From: Ascidiaceihabitans sp.
GTDB taxonomy: Bacteria; Pseudomonadota; Alphaproteobacteria; Rhodobacterales; Rhodobacteraceae
Direction: 5' to 3'
NCBI GenBank assembly: GCA_028248455.1
Contig: JAOKHV010000012.1
Coordinates: forward strand, 1-47,791
DNA: 47,791 bases
Part shown: in pieces, positions 16,338 to 24,969 of the stretch
Position numbering within the stretch: position 1 is the stretch's first letter
Layout of the letters: the number at the start of each line of letters is the position of its first letter
Translations under genes and position numbers: made by a program
The notes under the pieces: generated by a model
Database searches by the model: none
Told to the model about the DNA's origin: nothing
The model's input: the letters and a program-made list of their open reading frames with translations, nothing else

Positions 16338-19100
16338 TTATTCAGCCGCCATCACATCAGCAGCAGCTTCAACCTTTACAGCCGAGAACTTAAATTCTGG
16401 AATCTTCCCAAACGGATCAACCGCTGGATTTGTCAGAATGTTTGCCGCCGCCTCGACAAAAGCAAATGGTAAGAACACCATGTCCGGTGCCACGGCACGA
16501 TCCATACGCGCCATGATCACAATCGAACCACGCTTCGTGGTCAGACGTACATGCCCACCCGGTTCTACGCCTAGCTTGCGCAAAGTAGATGGGTGCAGCG
16601 AACAGTTCGCCTCAGGCTCTAGCCCATCCAACACAGTCGCACGACGGGTCATAGAACCTGTGTGCCAGTGTTCTAGCTGACGGCCCGTTGTCAGGATCAT
16701 TGGGTATTCCGCATCAGGCACATCATCTGGGGCAATCACACTAGCGGGCGTAAATTTAGCACGCCCATCGGTGCGTGGGAAACCATCGCCAAACACGACC
16801 GCCTGACCAGGATCAGTCGGGCTAAGTGACGGATAGGTCACCGCCTCAGTTGTCAGGCGATCCCATGTTATATTGTCGAGGCTGCGCATATTCACTGTCA
16901 TCTCAGCAAACACTTCGCTTGGATGCGTATAGGCCCAATCCAAACCACACCGTTTCGCCAACTCAACTTCTATCCACCAATCTTCTTTCGCCTCACCCGG
17001 CGGTACAACAGCTTGGCGCACCATTTGCACCTGACGGTTCGTGTTGGAAACGGTGCCCGATTTTTCATACAGCGCAGAGGCTGGCAAAATTACGTCGGCA
17101 TAGTTCGCAGTTTCAGTGATAAAGATGTCTTGGACAACCAAGTGGTCAAGTTTGGCCAAAGCATCACGCGCATGTTCAACATCTGGATCAGACATCGCTG
17201 GGTTCTCACCCAAAATGTACATCGCCTTGATCTTGTCCTCATGGACCGCGTCCATGATTTCGGTCACGGTTAAGCCCTTCTCATTTGAGAAATCACCAGA
17301 CCCCCAAACTTCGGTAAATGCAGAGCGCACACCATCATCCGTCACCGACTGGTAGTCAGGTAAGAACATCGGAACCAAGCCGGCGTCAGACGCACCTTGT
17401 ACGTTGTTCTGACCACGCAGTGGGTGAAGGCCAGAGCCTTGGCGACCAACTTGGCCCGTCATCAACGCCAAAGAAATCAAGCAACGCGCATTGTCCGTAC
17501 CGTGGATGTGTTGACTGACGCCCATGCCCCAGAAAATCATCCCTGCCTTAGCACCTGCAAATGTGCGGGCGACCGCACGTAAAGTCTCTGCGTCGATGCC
17601 ACAAATTTCAGACATCTTCTCTGGAGTGAAATCCTTAAGGTGGGCTTTTTCAGCTTCCCAGTTTTCAGTGTACGCCTCGATATATTGTTGGTCGTACAAA
17701 CCCTCTTCGACAATCACGTGCATGATCGCGTTCAGCATTGACACGTCCGCTCCTGGGCGGAACTGAAGCATGTGTGTGGCAAAGCGCTTAAGCGCCTGAC
17801 CACGTGGATCCATGACAATCAACTTGCCACCACGCTTGGTGAACTGCTTGAAATAGGTCGCCGCCACTGGGTGGTTTTCGATCGGATTGGCACCAATTAC
17901 GATGGCCACATCCGCATTTTCAATCTCGTTGAATGTTGCAGTTACTGCACCCGATCCAACGTTTTCAATCAACGCTGAAACAGATGACGCGTGGCACAGA
18001 CGTGTACAGTGATCGACGTTGTTGTGCTTGAACCCTTCTCGGATGAATTTTTGGAACAAATAGGCTTCTTCATTGGTGCATTTGGCAGACCCAAAACCAG
18101 CCACTTCGCGCCCGCGCCCCTTCAGGCCATTCGCAGCAAAATCCAGCGCCTCATCCCAAGTTGCTTCACGGAAAACACTGCCCCAATTTCCGGGGTCAAC
18201 ATTCAAACCCTTGGCTGGTGCACCCTCGCGCCGGATCAACGGTTTTGTCAGACGGTGATTGTGGTGGATATAGTCGTAACCAAAGCGGCCTTTGACACAC
18301 AAACGACCCTCGTTTGCAGGACCATTGATGCCCTCAACATACTTCACCTTGCCATCTTTGACCTTAATCGAAATCTGGCAACCCACACCACAAAACGCAC
18401 AAACGCTTTCTGTTTCGCTATCAAAATCTTTGCTGTCCCCAACGCCGTCACCCGCAGTCACAGCGGCAGGCATCAAAGCACCTGTTGGGCAGGCTTGAAC
18501 GCATTCGCCACACGCCACACAAGATGAATCACCCATTGGGTCGGCCATATCAAAAGTAGGATAGCTGTCATGGCCACGGCCCGACATACCGATCACATCG
18601 TTGACCTGAACCTCACGACACGCGCGCACGCACAAACCACAAGAAATACAAGCATCCAAGTTAACAGACATCGCGACGTGACTGTCATCCAACAACGGAA
18701 TGCGACCCTCTTCCAATTTTGGAAAACGGCTCTCTGACACACCGTTCAACTCGGCCATATCCCACAGGTGCGCTGACTTATCATGGGAATTTTCACGGAC
18801 TGGTTGATCTGCAACCAACATTTCAACCACCATCTTGCGCGCATTCTCAGCGCGGGCGGAATTGGTGGTTACCACCATGCCATCCAACGGCTCCCGAATA
18901 CACGAGGCGGCGAGCGTGCGCTCACCATCGATCTCAACCATACAGGCGCGGCAATTTCCATCAGGTCGATAGCCGGGTGCTGGCTTATGGCACAGGTGAG
19001 GGATAACAAGTCCACGACCATTGGCCACTTCCCAGATTGTCAGACCGGCTTCGGCCTCAACTTCTGTGCCATCTAGCGTAAATTTCACTTTATCGGACAT
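16338..19100 (-). CDS. fdhA: Molybdenum formate dehydrogenase alpha subunit, stand-alone
   Basis: A 920-aa molybdopterin oxidoreductase. N-terminal [2Fe-2S] ferredoxin domain with Cys37/50/53/67; two [4Fe-4S] ferredoxin motifs (CISCGLCVRACREVQ and CVACGECVQACPTGAL, about residues 150-210); then the catalytic part with its own [4Fe-4S] motif (CAFCGVGC...CVKG) and the DHCTRLCHASSV segment, where the first Cys is the usual molybdenum ligand. The C-terminal dinucleotide-binding domain includes LTTGRQLEHWHTGSMTRR. It lacks the His-x3-Cys-x2-Cys-x5-Cys motif of NuoG and FdsA between the [2Fe-2S] and ferredoxin parts. No fdsB, fdsG, fdsD or fdhD adjoins it. It probably oxidises formate to CO2 in the cytoplasm; the electron acceptor is unknown. 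Confidence 0.87.
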   Translation of the reverse strand: MSDKVKFTLDGTEVEAEAGLTIWEVANGRGLVIPHLCHKPAPGYRPDGNCRACMVEIDGERTLAASCIREPLDGMVVTTNSARAENARKMVVEMLVADQPVRENSHDKSAHLWDMAELNGVSESRFPKLEEGRIPLLDDSHVAMSVNLDACISCGLCVRACREVQVNDVIGMSGRGHDSYPTFDMADPMGDSSCVACGECVQACPTGALMPAAVTAGDGVGDSKDFDSETESVCAFCGVGCQISIKVKDGKVKYVEGINGPANEGRLCVKGRFGYDYIHHNHRLTKPLIRREGAPAKGLNVDPGNWGSVFREATWDEALDFAANGLKGRGREVAGFGSAKCTNEEAYLFQKFIREGFKHNNVDHCTRLCHASSVSALIENVGSGAVTATFNEIENADVAIVIGANPIENHPVAATYFKQFTKRGGKLIVMDPRGQALKRFATHMLQFRPGADVSMLNAIMHVIVEEGLYDQQYIEAYTENWEAEKAHLKDFTPEKMSEICGIDAETLRAVARTFAGAKAGMIFWGMGVSQHIHGTDNARCLISLALMTGQVGRQGSGLHPLRGQNNVQGASDAGLVPMFLPDYQSVTDDGVRSAFTEVWGSGDFSNEKGLTVTEIMDAVHEDKIKAMYILGENPAMSDPDVEHARDALAKLDHLVVQDIFITETANYADVILPASALYEKSGTVSNTNRQVQMVRQAVVPPGEAKEDWWIEVELAKRCGLDWAYTHPSEVFAEMTVNMRSLDNITWDRLTTEAVTYPSLSPTDPGQAVVFGDGFPRTDGRAKFTPASVIAPDDVPDAEYPMILTTGRQLEHWHTGSMTRRATVLDGLEPEANCSLHPSTLRKLGVEPGGHVRLTTKRGSIVIMARMDRAVAPDMVFLPFAFVEAAANILTNPAVDPFGKIPEFKFSAVKVEAAADVMAAE

Positions 19101-19182
19101 GTGATGCCTCCCTCTACTGTAGACTTCTCTAACAAACTATGAGGTGAATTCGGGCATCCAATCGCGACATTCATACTCGAAT

Positions 19183-19248
19183 TTACGCCAAGACATGCGG
19201 CAACACCAACTTCATCTTACCAAATAAACTCCCCGCGGAGCGTCCCAC
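19183..19248 (-). CDS. Putative 21-aa small ORF upstream of fdhA
   Basis: A GTG-initiated frame of 21 codons encoding MGRSAGSLFGKMKLVLPHVLA, ending 83 nt before the fdhA start. It shares SLFGK(M/V)K with the equally long ORF upstream of livG (11123-11188). It might be a leader peptide or small protein; the DNA repeat beneath it could also be the conserved unit. Confidence 0.35.
   Translation of the reverse strand: MGRSAGSLFGKMKLVLPHVLA
19210..19231 (-). repeat. Dispersed 22-bp element, copy 2 (upstream of fdhA)
   Basis: The minus strand reads GAGTTTATTTGGTAAGATGAAG; copy 1 at 11144-11165 differs at one base. Both copies have the same orientation relative to the following gene, but differ in distance (14 nt versus 110 nt). 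Confidence 0.8.
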
Positions 19249-19305
19249 CCCTTCCAACCCGCGCAGACCTCACTTATCCATTTGAAAACCGTAGAAGGAA
19301 CCTAC

Positions 19306-19959
19306 ATGTCCCACATCACCCTCATTCGTCACGGACAAGCAAACTCCACCGCGACAGACGAAGCCAGTTATGACCGTCTCAGCGCCCTTGGGCACAAACA
19401 GGCAAAGTGGTTGGGTGAACACCTCATCGACACAAACCAAGTGCACCAAAACCTTTATACAGGCACTTTGCGCCGTCACTCAGAAACCGCAGATGGTATG
19501 GCCACTGGCCTAACGCCTATCCGTGATGAACGTCTAAATGAGCTTGAATATTTCACACTCGCCATCGCGCTTGAAGCTGAACACGGGCTTGCAATGCCAA
19601 CTCAACAGTCAGAATTTGTTCATCACTTACCTCTCGTTTTTGAGGCGTGGAAAGCGGATAAAATCGAAGGAGCACCAGAACGCTTTAGCGAATTTGAAAC
19701 ACGTGTAAACGATGTGATCAAAGACATCGCTGCGCGCCCTGGCCCCTCATTGGTTGTCACATCTGGCGGCCTCATTTCAATGGTTATGCGCCAGCACCTT
19801 GATTTGGATATCCTCAAAATGGCCAATCTAGCCCTTGCCATAATGAACAGCTCGATCCATCGTTTGCACCCAATCGGTGGCACAATATCACCAGTTATGT
19901 TCAATGCAGTTCCCCACCTCGAAGCACCCGAGCGTCACCACGCACAAACATACGTTTAA
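19306..19959 (+). CDS. Histidine phosphatase family protein
   Basis: A 217-aa protein of the phosphoglycerate-mutase-like superfamily. The catalytic RHG motif is LIRHGQAN at residues 6-13; the second His region appears as VTSGGLISMVMRQHL rather than the more usual SHG, so the usual second catalytic His is not seen there. The ATG at 19306 has GAAGGA upstream. It is followed at 11 nt by a GST gene and then a saccharopine-dehydrogenase-like gene, which suggests a three-gene unit. Substrate unknown; such proteins act on sugar phosphates, phosphoproteins or small phosphoesters. Confidence 0.85.
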   Translation: MSHITLIRHGQANSTATDEASYDRLSALGHKQAKWLGEHLIDTNQVHQNLYTGTLRRHSETADGMATGLTPIRDERLNELEYFTLAIALEAEHGLAMPTQQSEFVHHLPLVFEAWKADKIEGAPERFSEFETRVNDVIKDIAARPGPSLVVTSGGLISMVMRQHLDLDILKMANLALAIMNSSIHRLHPIGGTISPVMFNAVPHLEAPERHHAQTYV

Positions 19960-19970
19960 AGGATCAAATC

Positions 19971-20588
19971 ATGCAATTGTTTTATGCTCCAAATACCATC
20001 TCGATGTCAGTTGCTATAGCATTGCAAGAGGCAGGCCTTGGGCATGAATTGAACCGTGTGAACTTTGCCAAAGCTGAGCAAACCAGCAATGCTTATCTCG
20101 CTAAAAACCCAAAAGGTCGCGTGCCAACTTTAATCGTTGGGGGCAAGGCACTCACCGAAACAGGTGCATTGCTGGAATATATCGCGGCACTTGTTCCCGA
20201 AAAAAAGCTTGCGCCAACTGATCCATTGCAAGCCTTCAAAATGCGCAGCGTTATGTTCTATCTGGCCTCCACAATGCACGTAAACCACGCTCACAAAATG
20301 CGCGGCTCGCGTTGGGCGGATTCACAAACCAGCTATGACGACATGACATCAAAAGTGCCGCAAACAATGGCTACTTCTGCAAGCTACATCGAAGAAGAAT
20401 GCTTGGAAGGTCCATTTATTCTGGGCGATAATTTTTGCATTGCCGACATCTATTTATTTAACGTTTGCACATGGCTCAATGGCGATGGAGTTGAAGTCAA
20501 AAATTACCCGAAACTCATCGCACATATGACAGCAATGGAAGACCGCGCCTCGGTTAAGAAAATCCGCGAACTCGGAATTCTCACATGA
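19971..20588 (+). CDS. Glutathione S-transferase family protein
   Basis: A 205-aa protein with an N-terminal thioredoxin-fold domain (about 1-78; NPKGRVPTLIVGG with the cis-Pro and LTETGALLEYI contacting glutathione) and a C-terminal helical domain (about 85-200; ILGDNFCIADIYLFN matches the N-capping box region). An AAGGATC site precedes the ATG. It overlaps the next gene by 4 nt (ATGA), so it is co-translated with the saccharopine-dehydrogenase-like enzyme; the joint role is unclear. The second GST-like gene in the window (1543-2415) belongs to another class. Confidence 0.9.
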   Translation: MQLFYAPNTISMSVAIALQEAGLGHELNRVNFAKAEQTSNAYLAKNPKGRVPTLIVGGKALTETGALLEYIAALVPEKKLAPTDPLQAFKMRSVMFYLASTMHVNHAHKMRGSRWADSQTSYDDMTSKVPQTMATSASYIEEECLEGPFILGDNFCIADIYLFNVCTWLNGDGVEVKNYPKLIAHMTAMEDRASVKKIRELGILT

Positions 20589-21637
20589 CACATTTATGGG
20601 TGCGTGCCGAGCAACGCGACAACGAAGAACGCGTGGGCTTAAGTCCTGAAGGTGCCGCCACATTGATAGCAGCAGGCATAAAGGTCACTATTGAAGAAAG
20701 CCAAAGTCGCTGCACGCCCATTCAGCGCTACATCGATACAGGGTGCAATATCGCGCCCGCGAACACTTGGTCATCTGCTCCGCTTAATGCTATTATCTTT
20801 GGCTTAAAAGAACTCCCTGAAGACGGTACTCCCCTACCACACAAACACATCATGTTTGGTCACGCCTTCAAAGGACAGCCCGCAGGCCAGCGATTGCTGC
20901 GCCGTTTCATTGAAGGTGGTGGAACACTGTATGACCTGGAGTATCTTGTTGATGAAACAGGGCGCCGAGTTGCAGCGTTCGGCTATTGGGCAGGATATGC
21001 AGGTGCCGCGGTTGCACTCAAGTGCTGGGCAGCTCAACAACGCGGCAAGATGGCGGAGGCCGTCGGAACCTATCCAAACGCCACTAATCTGGTGGCCGAC
21101 CTGAAAAACGATCTTATGAACATGCAGACAATGCCAAGCGCATTGGTCATCGGCGCATTGGGCCGTGTTGGCACCGGTGCGTCTGATTTGTGCGCCCAAA
21201 TGGGAATAACGACAACGAAGTGGGATATTCCTGAAACTGCGGGCGGCGGACCATTCCCTGAAGTCCTCGAACACGACATCTTTTTTAACTGCATCTTGGC
21301 AGCTCCTGGGACGCCTGTGTTTGTGCCTAAAACTGCAAAAATGACAACTCGTCAACTCACAGTCATCGGTGACATTGCTTGCGACCCTGACAGCAGTTTT
21401 TCACCCATCAAGGTGTATGACAGCACAACAAACTGGAGCCAACCCGCCCTGCGGGTCCATGACAACCCACCGTTGGATGTGACCGCAATTGACAACTTGC
21501 CATCAATGCTCCCGAACGAAAGCTCTCAGGACTATGCCACGCAATTGCTACCTTCATTGATCGAGCTACTTGATTTGGAAACTGGCGTTTGGGGTCGTGC
21601 GAAAAGGATCTATTTGGAGCACATCAAGGCACCCTGA
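20585..21637 (+). CDS. LYS1-type saccharopine dehydrogenase
   Basis: A 350-aa protein of the alanine dehydrogenase/PNT fold, resembling fungal saccharopine dehydrogenase (NAD+, L-lysine-forming). Visible landmarks are LWVRAEQRDNEERVGLSPEGA at the N-terminus (with the conserved Arg), FGHAFKGQ, GTLYDLEYLVDETGRRVAAFGYWAGYAGAA and a nucleotide-binding ALVIGALGRVGTGA. Bacteria normally make lysine by the diaminopimelate route, so this enzyme probably works in lysine degradation or on a related opine-like substrate. It overlaps the GST gene by 4 nt and is convergent with the SDR gene 8 nt later, with no clear terminator. Confidence 0.87.
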   Translation: MTHLWVRAEQRDNEERVGLSPEGAATLIAAGIKVTIEESQSRCTPIQRYIDTGCNIAPANTWSSAPLNAIIFGLKELPEDGTPLPHKHIMFGHAFKGQPAGQRLLRRFIEGGGTLYDLEYLVDETGRRVAAFGYWAGYAGAAVALKCWAAQQRGKMAEAVGTYPNATNLVADLKNDLMNMQTMPSALVIGALGRVGTGASDLCAQMGITTTKWDIPETAGGGPFPEVLEHDIFFNCILAAPGTPVFVPKTAKMTTRQLTVIGDIACDPDSSFSPIKVYDSTTNWSQPALRVHDNPPLDVTAIDNLPSMLPNESSQDYATQLLPSLIELLDLETGVWGRAKRIYLEHIKAP

Positions 21638-21644
21638 AATCTAA

Positions 21645-22376
21645 TCAGCTGAAAATTCGGTAGTATATCCAATCAGGCAAGAACTGACTGCCGCGGAACA
21701 GCAACGAAAATAAATGTGGAAAGCTTTTCTTAAAAGCTATGTCATTCATATGCTCAAACATCTCGCAGGCCGCAGTCTCTGGCTCCATGATAAATGGCAT
21801 CTTAAAGTCATTCTTAGCCGTTAATTGTGTTTTGATAAAACCTGGGTTGGCAATCTGAACGTTTACACCCGTTTTTCGTAGATCAGCATACATGCACTCG
21901 GCAAGCGACATAGTTGCTGCTTTTGATGCTGTGTACCCTATAGATCTCGGCAATCCGCGAAAACCTGTCAAGCTTGAGGTTATAACGATGTGTCCATCAT
22001 CTTTTGCCACAAAATTCGGAACGACTTGGCCCAACACACGCACATAACCGGTAAAGTTAATATCAACCATCGCAGTTGCCTGATCTGCGTTCCATTCACT
22101 GGCACCAAAAGGCCAATAAACCCCAGCTAATAACACCACCCCGTCAATATCACCGATTGCAGCAGCAGCCGACTTCACACTTTCATCGTCAGCGATGTCC
22201 ATAACTTGATAGCTGGCTTTTCCAGGCAATCCAGCGACGACCTGGGCCAACTTGTCTTCTGAACGCGCTGATACAATCACCTCTGCACCAGAACGGCTCA
22301 TGACTTGTGCAAGTGCGGCACCTAAACCGTCACTGGCACCGACCAGCCAATACCTTTTACCCTGCCACTCGCGCAT
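21645..22376 (-). CDS. Short-chain dehydrogenase/reductase (RpoE operon)
   Basis: A 243-aa classical SDR. The cofactor loop is VGASDGLGAALAQ, the catalytic Ser is in VITSSLTGFRG and the YTASK motif supplies Tyr and Lys. It is the last gene of the five-gene operon divergent from rpoE-chrR, and its ATG shares one base with the stop of the DUF3833 gene (TAATG). In Rhodobacter sphaeroides the corresponding operon (RSP_1087-1091, from memory) is induced by singlet oxygen. The substrate is unknown; a lipid-derived carbonyl is plausible given the neighbours. Confidence 0.9.
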   Translation of the reverse strand: MREWQGKRYWLVGASDGLGAALAQVMSRSGAEVIVSARSEDKLAQVVAGLPGKASYQVMDIADDESVKSAAAAIGDIDGVVLLAGVYWPFGASEWNADQATAMVDINFTGYVRVLGQVVPNFVAKDDGHIVITSSLTGFRGLPRSIGYTASKAATMSLAECMYADLRKTGVNVQIANPGFIKTQLTAKNDFKMPFIMEPETAACEMFEHMNDIAFKKSFPHLFSLLFRGSQFLPDWIYYRIFS

Positions 22377-22954
22377 TACGCGGCATCCTTCATCTCGATA
22401 CTGACAGGACGCATCGTAGCTACAAGTTCAGCGACTTGAATACCAAATTTACGGAACTGGGATCGATTCACGATTGAACCATTTGGCGTAAGGTACATCC
22501 AATCCACCGTGTTCAAAACGTGGCCACCCGCGCTATCTGGTAAACGTAAGCGATATTTCAATTGAACGGACGACCCAACTTGAAACCCTTCACCTTCGCC
22601 AACAACGTCAGGAGCTGTGGCCTTGATTGCACCGTTCTGATCAATTGTTAAATCCCAGCGACGATTCTGTATCGAACCATCGTCATAACGAAATTCTTCG
22701 CTCATGACCCCGTCATTACCTTCCCACGAACATTCAAAAGCACCCACAAATCGGCTGCTTACGCGACCAAAAGGACCATAAATCACACCCTCACAAGCGA
22801 TTGGACCATTCATGTGCTGACGCAAATCAAACATTTCTGAGCCGCTCATATAGTCACTTGGTTTTTGCGCTACAAAGCTTGCGTACCGACCCCACAGCAG
22901 GTTCAAAGCCAGCACAAGCGCCGCGCCCAGAAGGATATAGAGTAAACTATTCAT
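22376..22954 (-). CDS. DUF3833 domain protein (RpoE operon)
   Basis: A 192-aa protein with one N-terminal membrane anchor (about residues 5-20) and a soluble DUF3833 domain (about 35-185) rich in beta strands, including the CEGVIYGPFGRVSSRF and EEFRYDDGSIQNRRWD segments. The likely topology puts the domain in the periplasm. The function is not established; this family travels with DUF1365 proteins, COG2907 flavoproteins and ECF sigma factors in many proteobacteria. It starts 3 nt after the MFS stop, so the operon is tightly packed. Confidence 0.85.
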   Translation of the reverse strand: MNSLLYILLGAALVLALNLLWGRYASFVAQKPSDYMSGSEMFDLRQHMNGPIACEGVIYGPFGRVSSRFVGAFECSWEGNDGVMSEEFRYDDGSIQNRRWDLTIDQNGAIKATAPDVVGEGEGFQVGSSVQLKYRLRLPDSAGGHVLNTVDWMYLTPNGSIVNRSQFRKFGIQVAELVATMRPVSIEMKDAA

Positions 22955-22957
22955 AGA

Positions 22958-24211
22958 TTATTCCTCATTTACGGCAGTACATGCCAACAAAATCAAAGCA
23001 AATATTTTCAAGACACAAGGCACAGCCGCGTACATCAAAGTTAATGCGAATAAGGCGTGTTCAGAGTTTGTGGCTGAACCGCTTTCAAAGCCTGCAAGCT
23101 GCAAAGCTGGCAGCAGCAACACAGCTGCAAATGCCAAGGTGAATTTCGAAACAAATGACCAAAGACCAAAACCTTCGGCAGCGGCAGGTGAAATCTCTGC
23201 CATCCGTTTAGCAAATATCGCAGGCAACAATGTCAGATCAGCACCTAACGCAGCACCAGACGCTACACATACGAAAGCGAATGGAACCCAATCGCCTGCA
23301 CCTAAAGGTATCGCGAAAGCAAAGGCCCCAATCGCCAAGGTCATCGAAACCATCAACGTATTTTTGGTTCCAAATCGTTCCGCCGATTCCCCCCACAGCG
23401 GAACTGACAAGGCGGCCGAGAGGAAGAACAGCAACAAAAGCGGGCCTTCCATTCCAGATGCCAACAATCGTGTTTCCACGAAAAACAGGAACAACGTGGA
23501 ACTTACTGCAACGGGAGCAGCGTTGATGAATGCGATGATCAACAATTGGCGTGCCATAGGGTCTTGCAACACGGTCTGAAAACTAGCCGATTTCAAGCCC
23601 CTGCCTTCCGCCCATTCAGCCCGCATCATTGTGCCAGCAACCAAAGCCAAAACTGCAAACCCAATCGCAAATCCAACGAAAGGTGCATCGATGAGATATA
23701 AAAACACCAATGGCGCAATCGCAGCAACGCAGACGCCAAACAGCGCCCCACTTTCCCGCCAGCGCGCCAAGCGCAAGTGACCGAATTGCCCCAATGATGA
23801 TGCGGTGACGACACCTTGTGCGTAAAAATTTATGGTCAAGAATGAAAACGCCGAGAAAACCAACGTCAGCATCAAGCCAAACCACACCAAGGGAGATACC
23901 AACGGCTCGACAGCAAAAAGCCCTAGCATTCCCAGCGCCATAACAACGCAGGCGACTGAAATCGCAACCCCCCGACGACGACCCAAGCGCGCAGATAGAC
24001 GCCCAAAAAACGGATCTTGAACAACGTCCAGCAATCGCAAAATAAACAAGACTGAACCGAGTGCAACCAAGGACACTCCGTATTCATCAACAAAATACTT
24101 TGGCGCATGGATGTAAATTGGCAGGCCAGCTGCCGATAACATCGCGGCAAAAACAGCATATGCTGGGAGGTTATTGTTGCGCACCTCAATAAGTGATGGT
24201 GACACGGTCAT
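22958..24211 (-). CDS. MFS transporter (RpoE operon)
   Basis: A 417-aa, 12-TM-type permease of the major facilitator superfamily, closest to the GPH/MFS_2 (sugar-cation symporter-like) branch. Landmarks are DVVQDPFFGRLSARLGRRRG in the loop after helix 2 and WGESAERFGTKNTL in the second half. I chose the ATG at 24211, which overlaps the DUF1365 stop as ATGA, over a longer form beginning at 24274. The substrate is not evident. Its fixed place in the photo-oxidative-stress operon suggests export or flipping of a lipid or its precursor, which is inference. Confidence 0.88.
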   Translation of the reverse strand: MTVSPSLIEVRNNNLPAYAVFAAMLSAAGLPIYIHAPKYFVDEYGVSLVALGSVLFILRLLDVVQDPFFGRLSARLGRRRGVAISVACVVMALGMLGLFAVEPLVSPLVWFGLMLTLVFSAFSFLTINFYAQGVVTASSLGQFGHLRLARWRESGALFGVCVAAIAPLVFLYLIDAPFVGFAIGFAVLALVAGTMMRAEWAEGRGLKSASFQTVLQDPMARQLLIIAFINAAPVAVSSTLFLFFVETRLLASGMEGPLLLLFFLSAALSVPLWGESAERFGTKNTLMVSMTLAIGAFAFAIPLGAGDWVPFAFVCVASGAALGADLTLLPAIFAKRMAEISPAAAEGFGLWSFVSKFTLAFAAVLLLPALQLAGFESGSATNSEHALFALTLMYAAVPCVLKIFALILLACTAVNEE

Positions 24212-24969
24212 CCGCGCGAAATCTCTTTGGATGGCGCTTCTGGACAGGAGCGAAAACGCGCCTTTTTCCACCACAGCTTCAACGCCTGCCAGTGGATCAA
24301 ACTTAGAACGCGACGTGACCCAAAAGGACGGCGCAATAGCATGTGAAGGATTGCGACATTGGTAAGCGGTGCGCGGGTTCCAGTCAGCGTTGCAATCACC
24401 CCACCATCGCCTTGGGTGTAGTCAATCCAGACACCAATTCTGTCATCGCGGATATCAAACCGAAATTCGTATCCACCCTCCACCGGTTGGAAGGGTGATA
24501 CATGCATTAGCTTGGTCGATTTTAACCGATCTGTCGCAAGAATTGGGCTTAGGTCTGGATGGTGTAACAAATATGAGTGGCGATCCCCAAAGGTGTTAGA
24601 CACCTCCGCAATGACAGCAATCATGTCATCGGCGGCATTGCGGCAAAGCCAAAAACTAACCGGGTTAAATACGTGACCTAAAACTTTGGGTTGCGCTAGA
24701 ATTTCAATTCTTGCGACGCCAGTCACTTTGTGAGCTTCAAGCACTTCGCGAACCCATGTGCTTCCGCGGCCGTTCTTTGGAACACCGCCATGATCCAAAT
24801 CGTTTAAAGCTACAACCCCACGACCATTGCGCGCGAATAATTCAGGGGTACAAGTTGGCGCATCCGCATCAAGAAGAACGTAGTCGATGGAATATCGAAA
24901 GGCGTTTTTGACCTCGCCTTTACGACTGTGGAACGTCACACCGTTAATATGATCAACAGTGCTTCTCAC
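24208..24969 (-). CDS. DUF1365 family protein (RpoE operon)
   Basis: A 253-aa protein of the DUF1365 (COG3496) family. Typical motifs are the N-terminal RKGEVKNAFRYSIDYVLLD, the central LAQPKVLGHVFNPVSFWLC and the EVSNTFGDRHSYLL segment. The family is almost always next to COG2907 flavoproteins and often to cyclopropane-type lipid methyltransferases. In R. sphaeroides the homologue belongs to the RpoE regulon and the cluster has been tied to furan fatty acid formation (from memory). It overlaps both neighbours by 4 nt, giving a coupled chain. Confidence 0.88.
   Translation of the reverse strand: MRSTVDHINGVTFHSRKGEVKNAFRYSIDYVLLDADAPTCTPELFARNGRGVVALNDLDHGGVPKNGRGSTWVREVLEAHKVTGVARIEILAQPKVLGHVFNPVSFWLCRNAADDMIAVIAEVSNTFGDRHSYLLHHPDLSPILATDRLKSTKLMHVSPFQPVEGGYEFRFDIRDDRIGVWIDYTQGDGGVIATLTGTRAPLTNVAILHMLLRRPFGSRRVLSLIHWQALKLWWKKARFRSCPEAPSKEISRG

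Noticed and set aside
17991-18527. 178-codon open frame antisense to fdhA
   Set aside because: Fully within the formate dehydrogenase gene on the other strand; the product matches no family I recognise.
20834-21355. 173-codon open frame antisense to the saccharopine dehydrogenase gene
   Set aside because: Entirely inside a well-supported gene; Cys/His-rich shadow translation.
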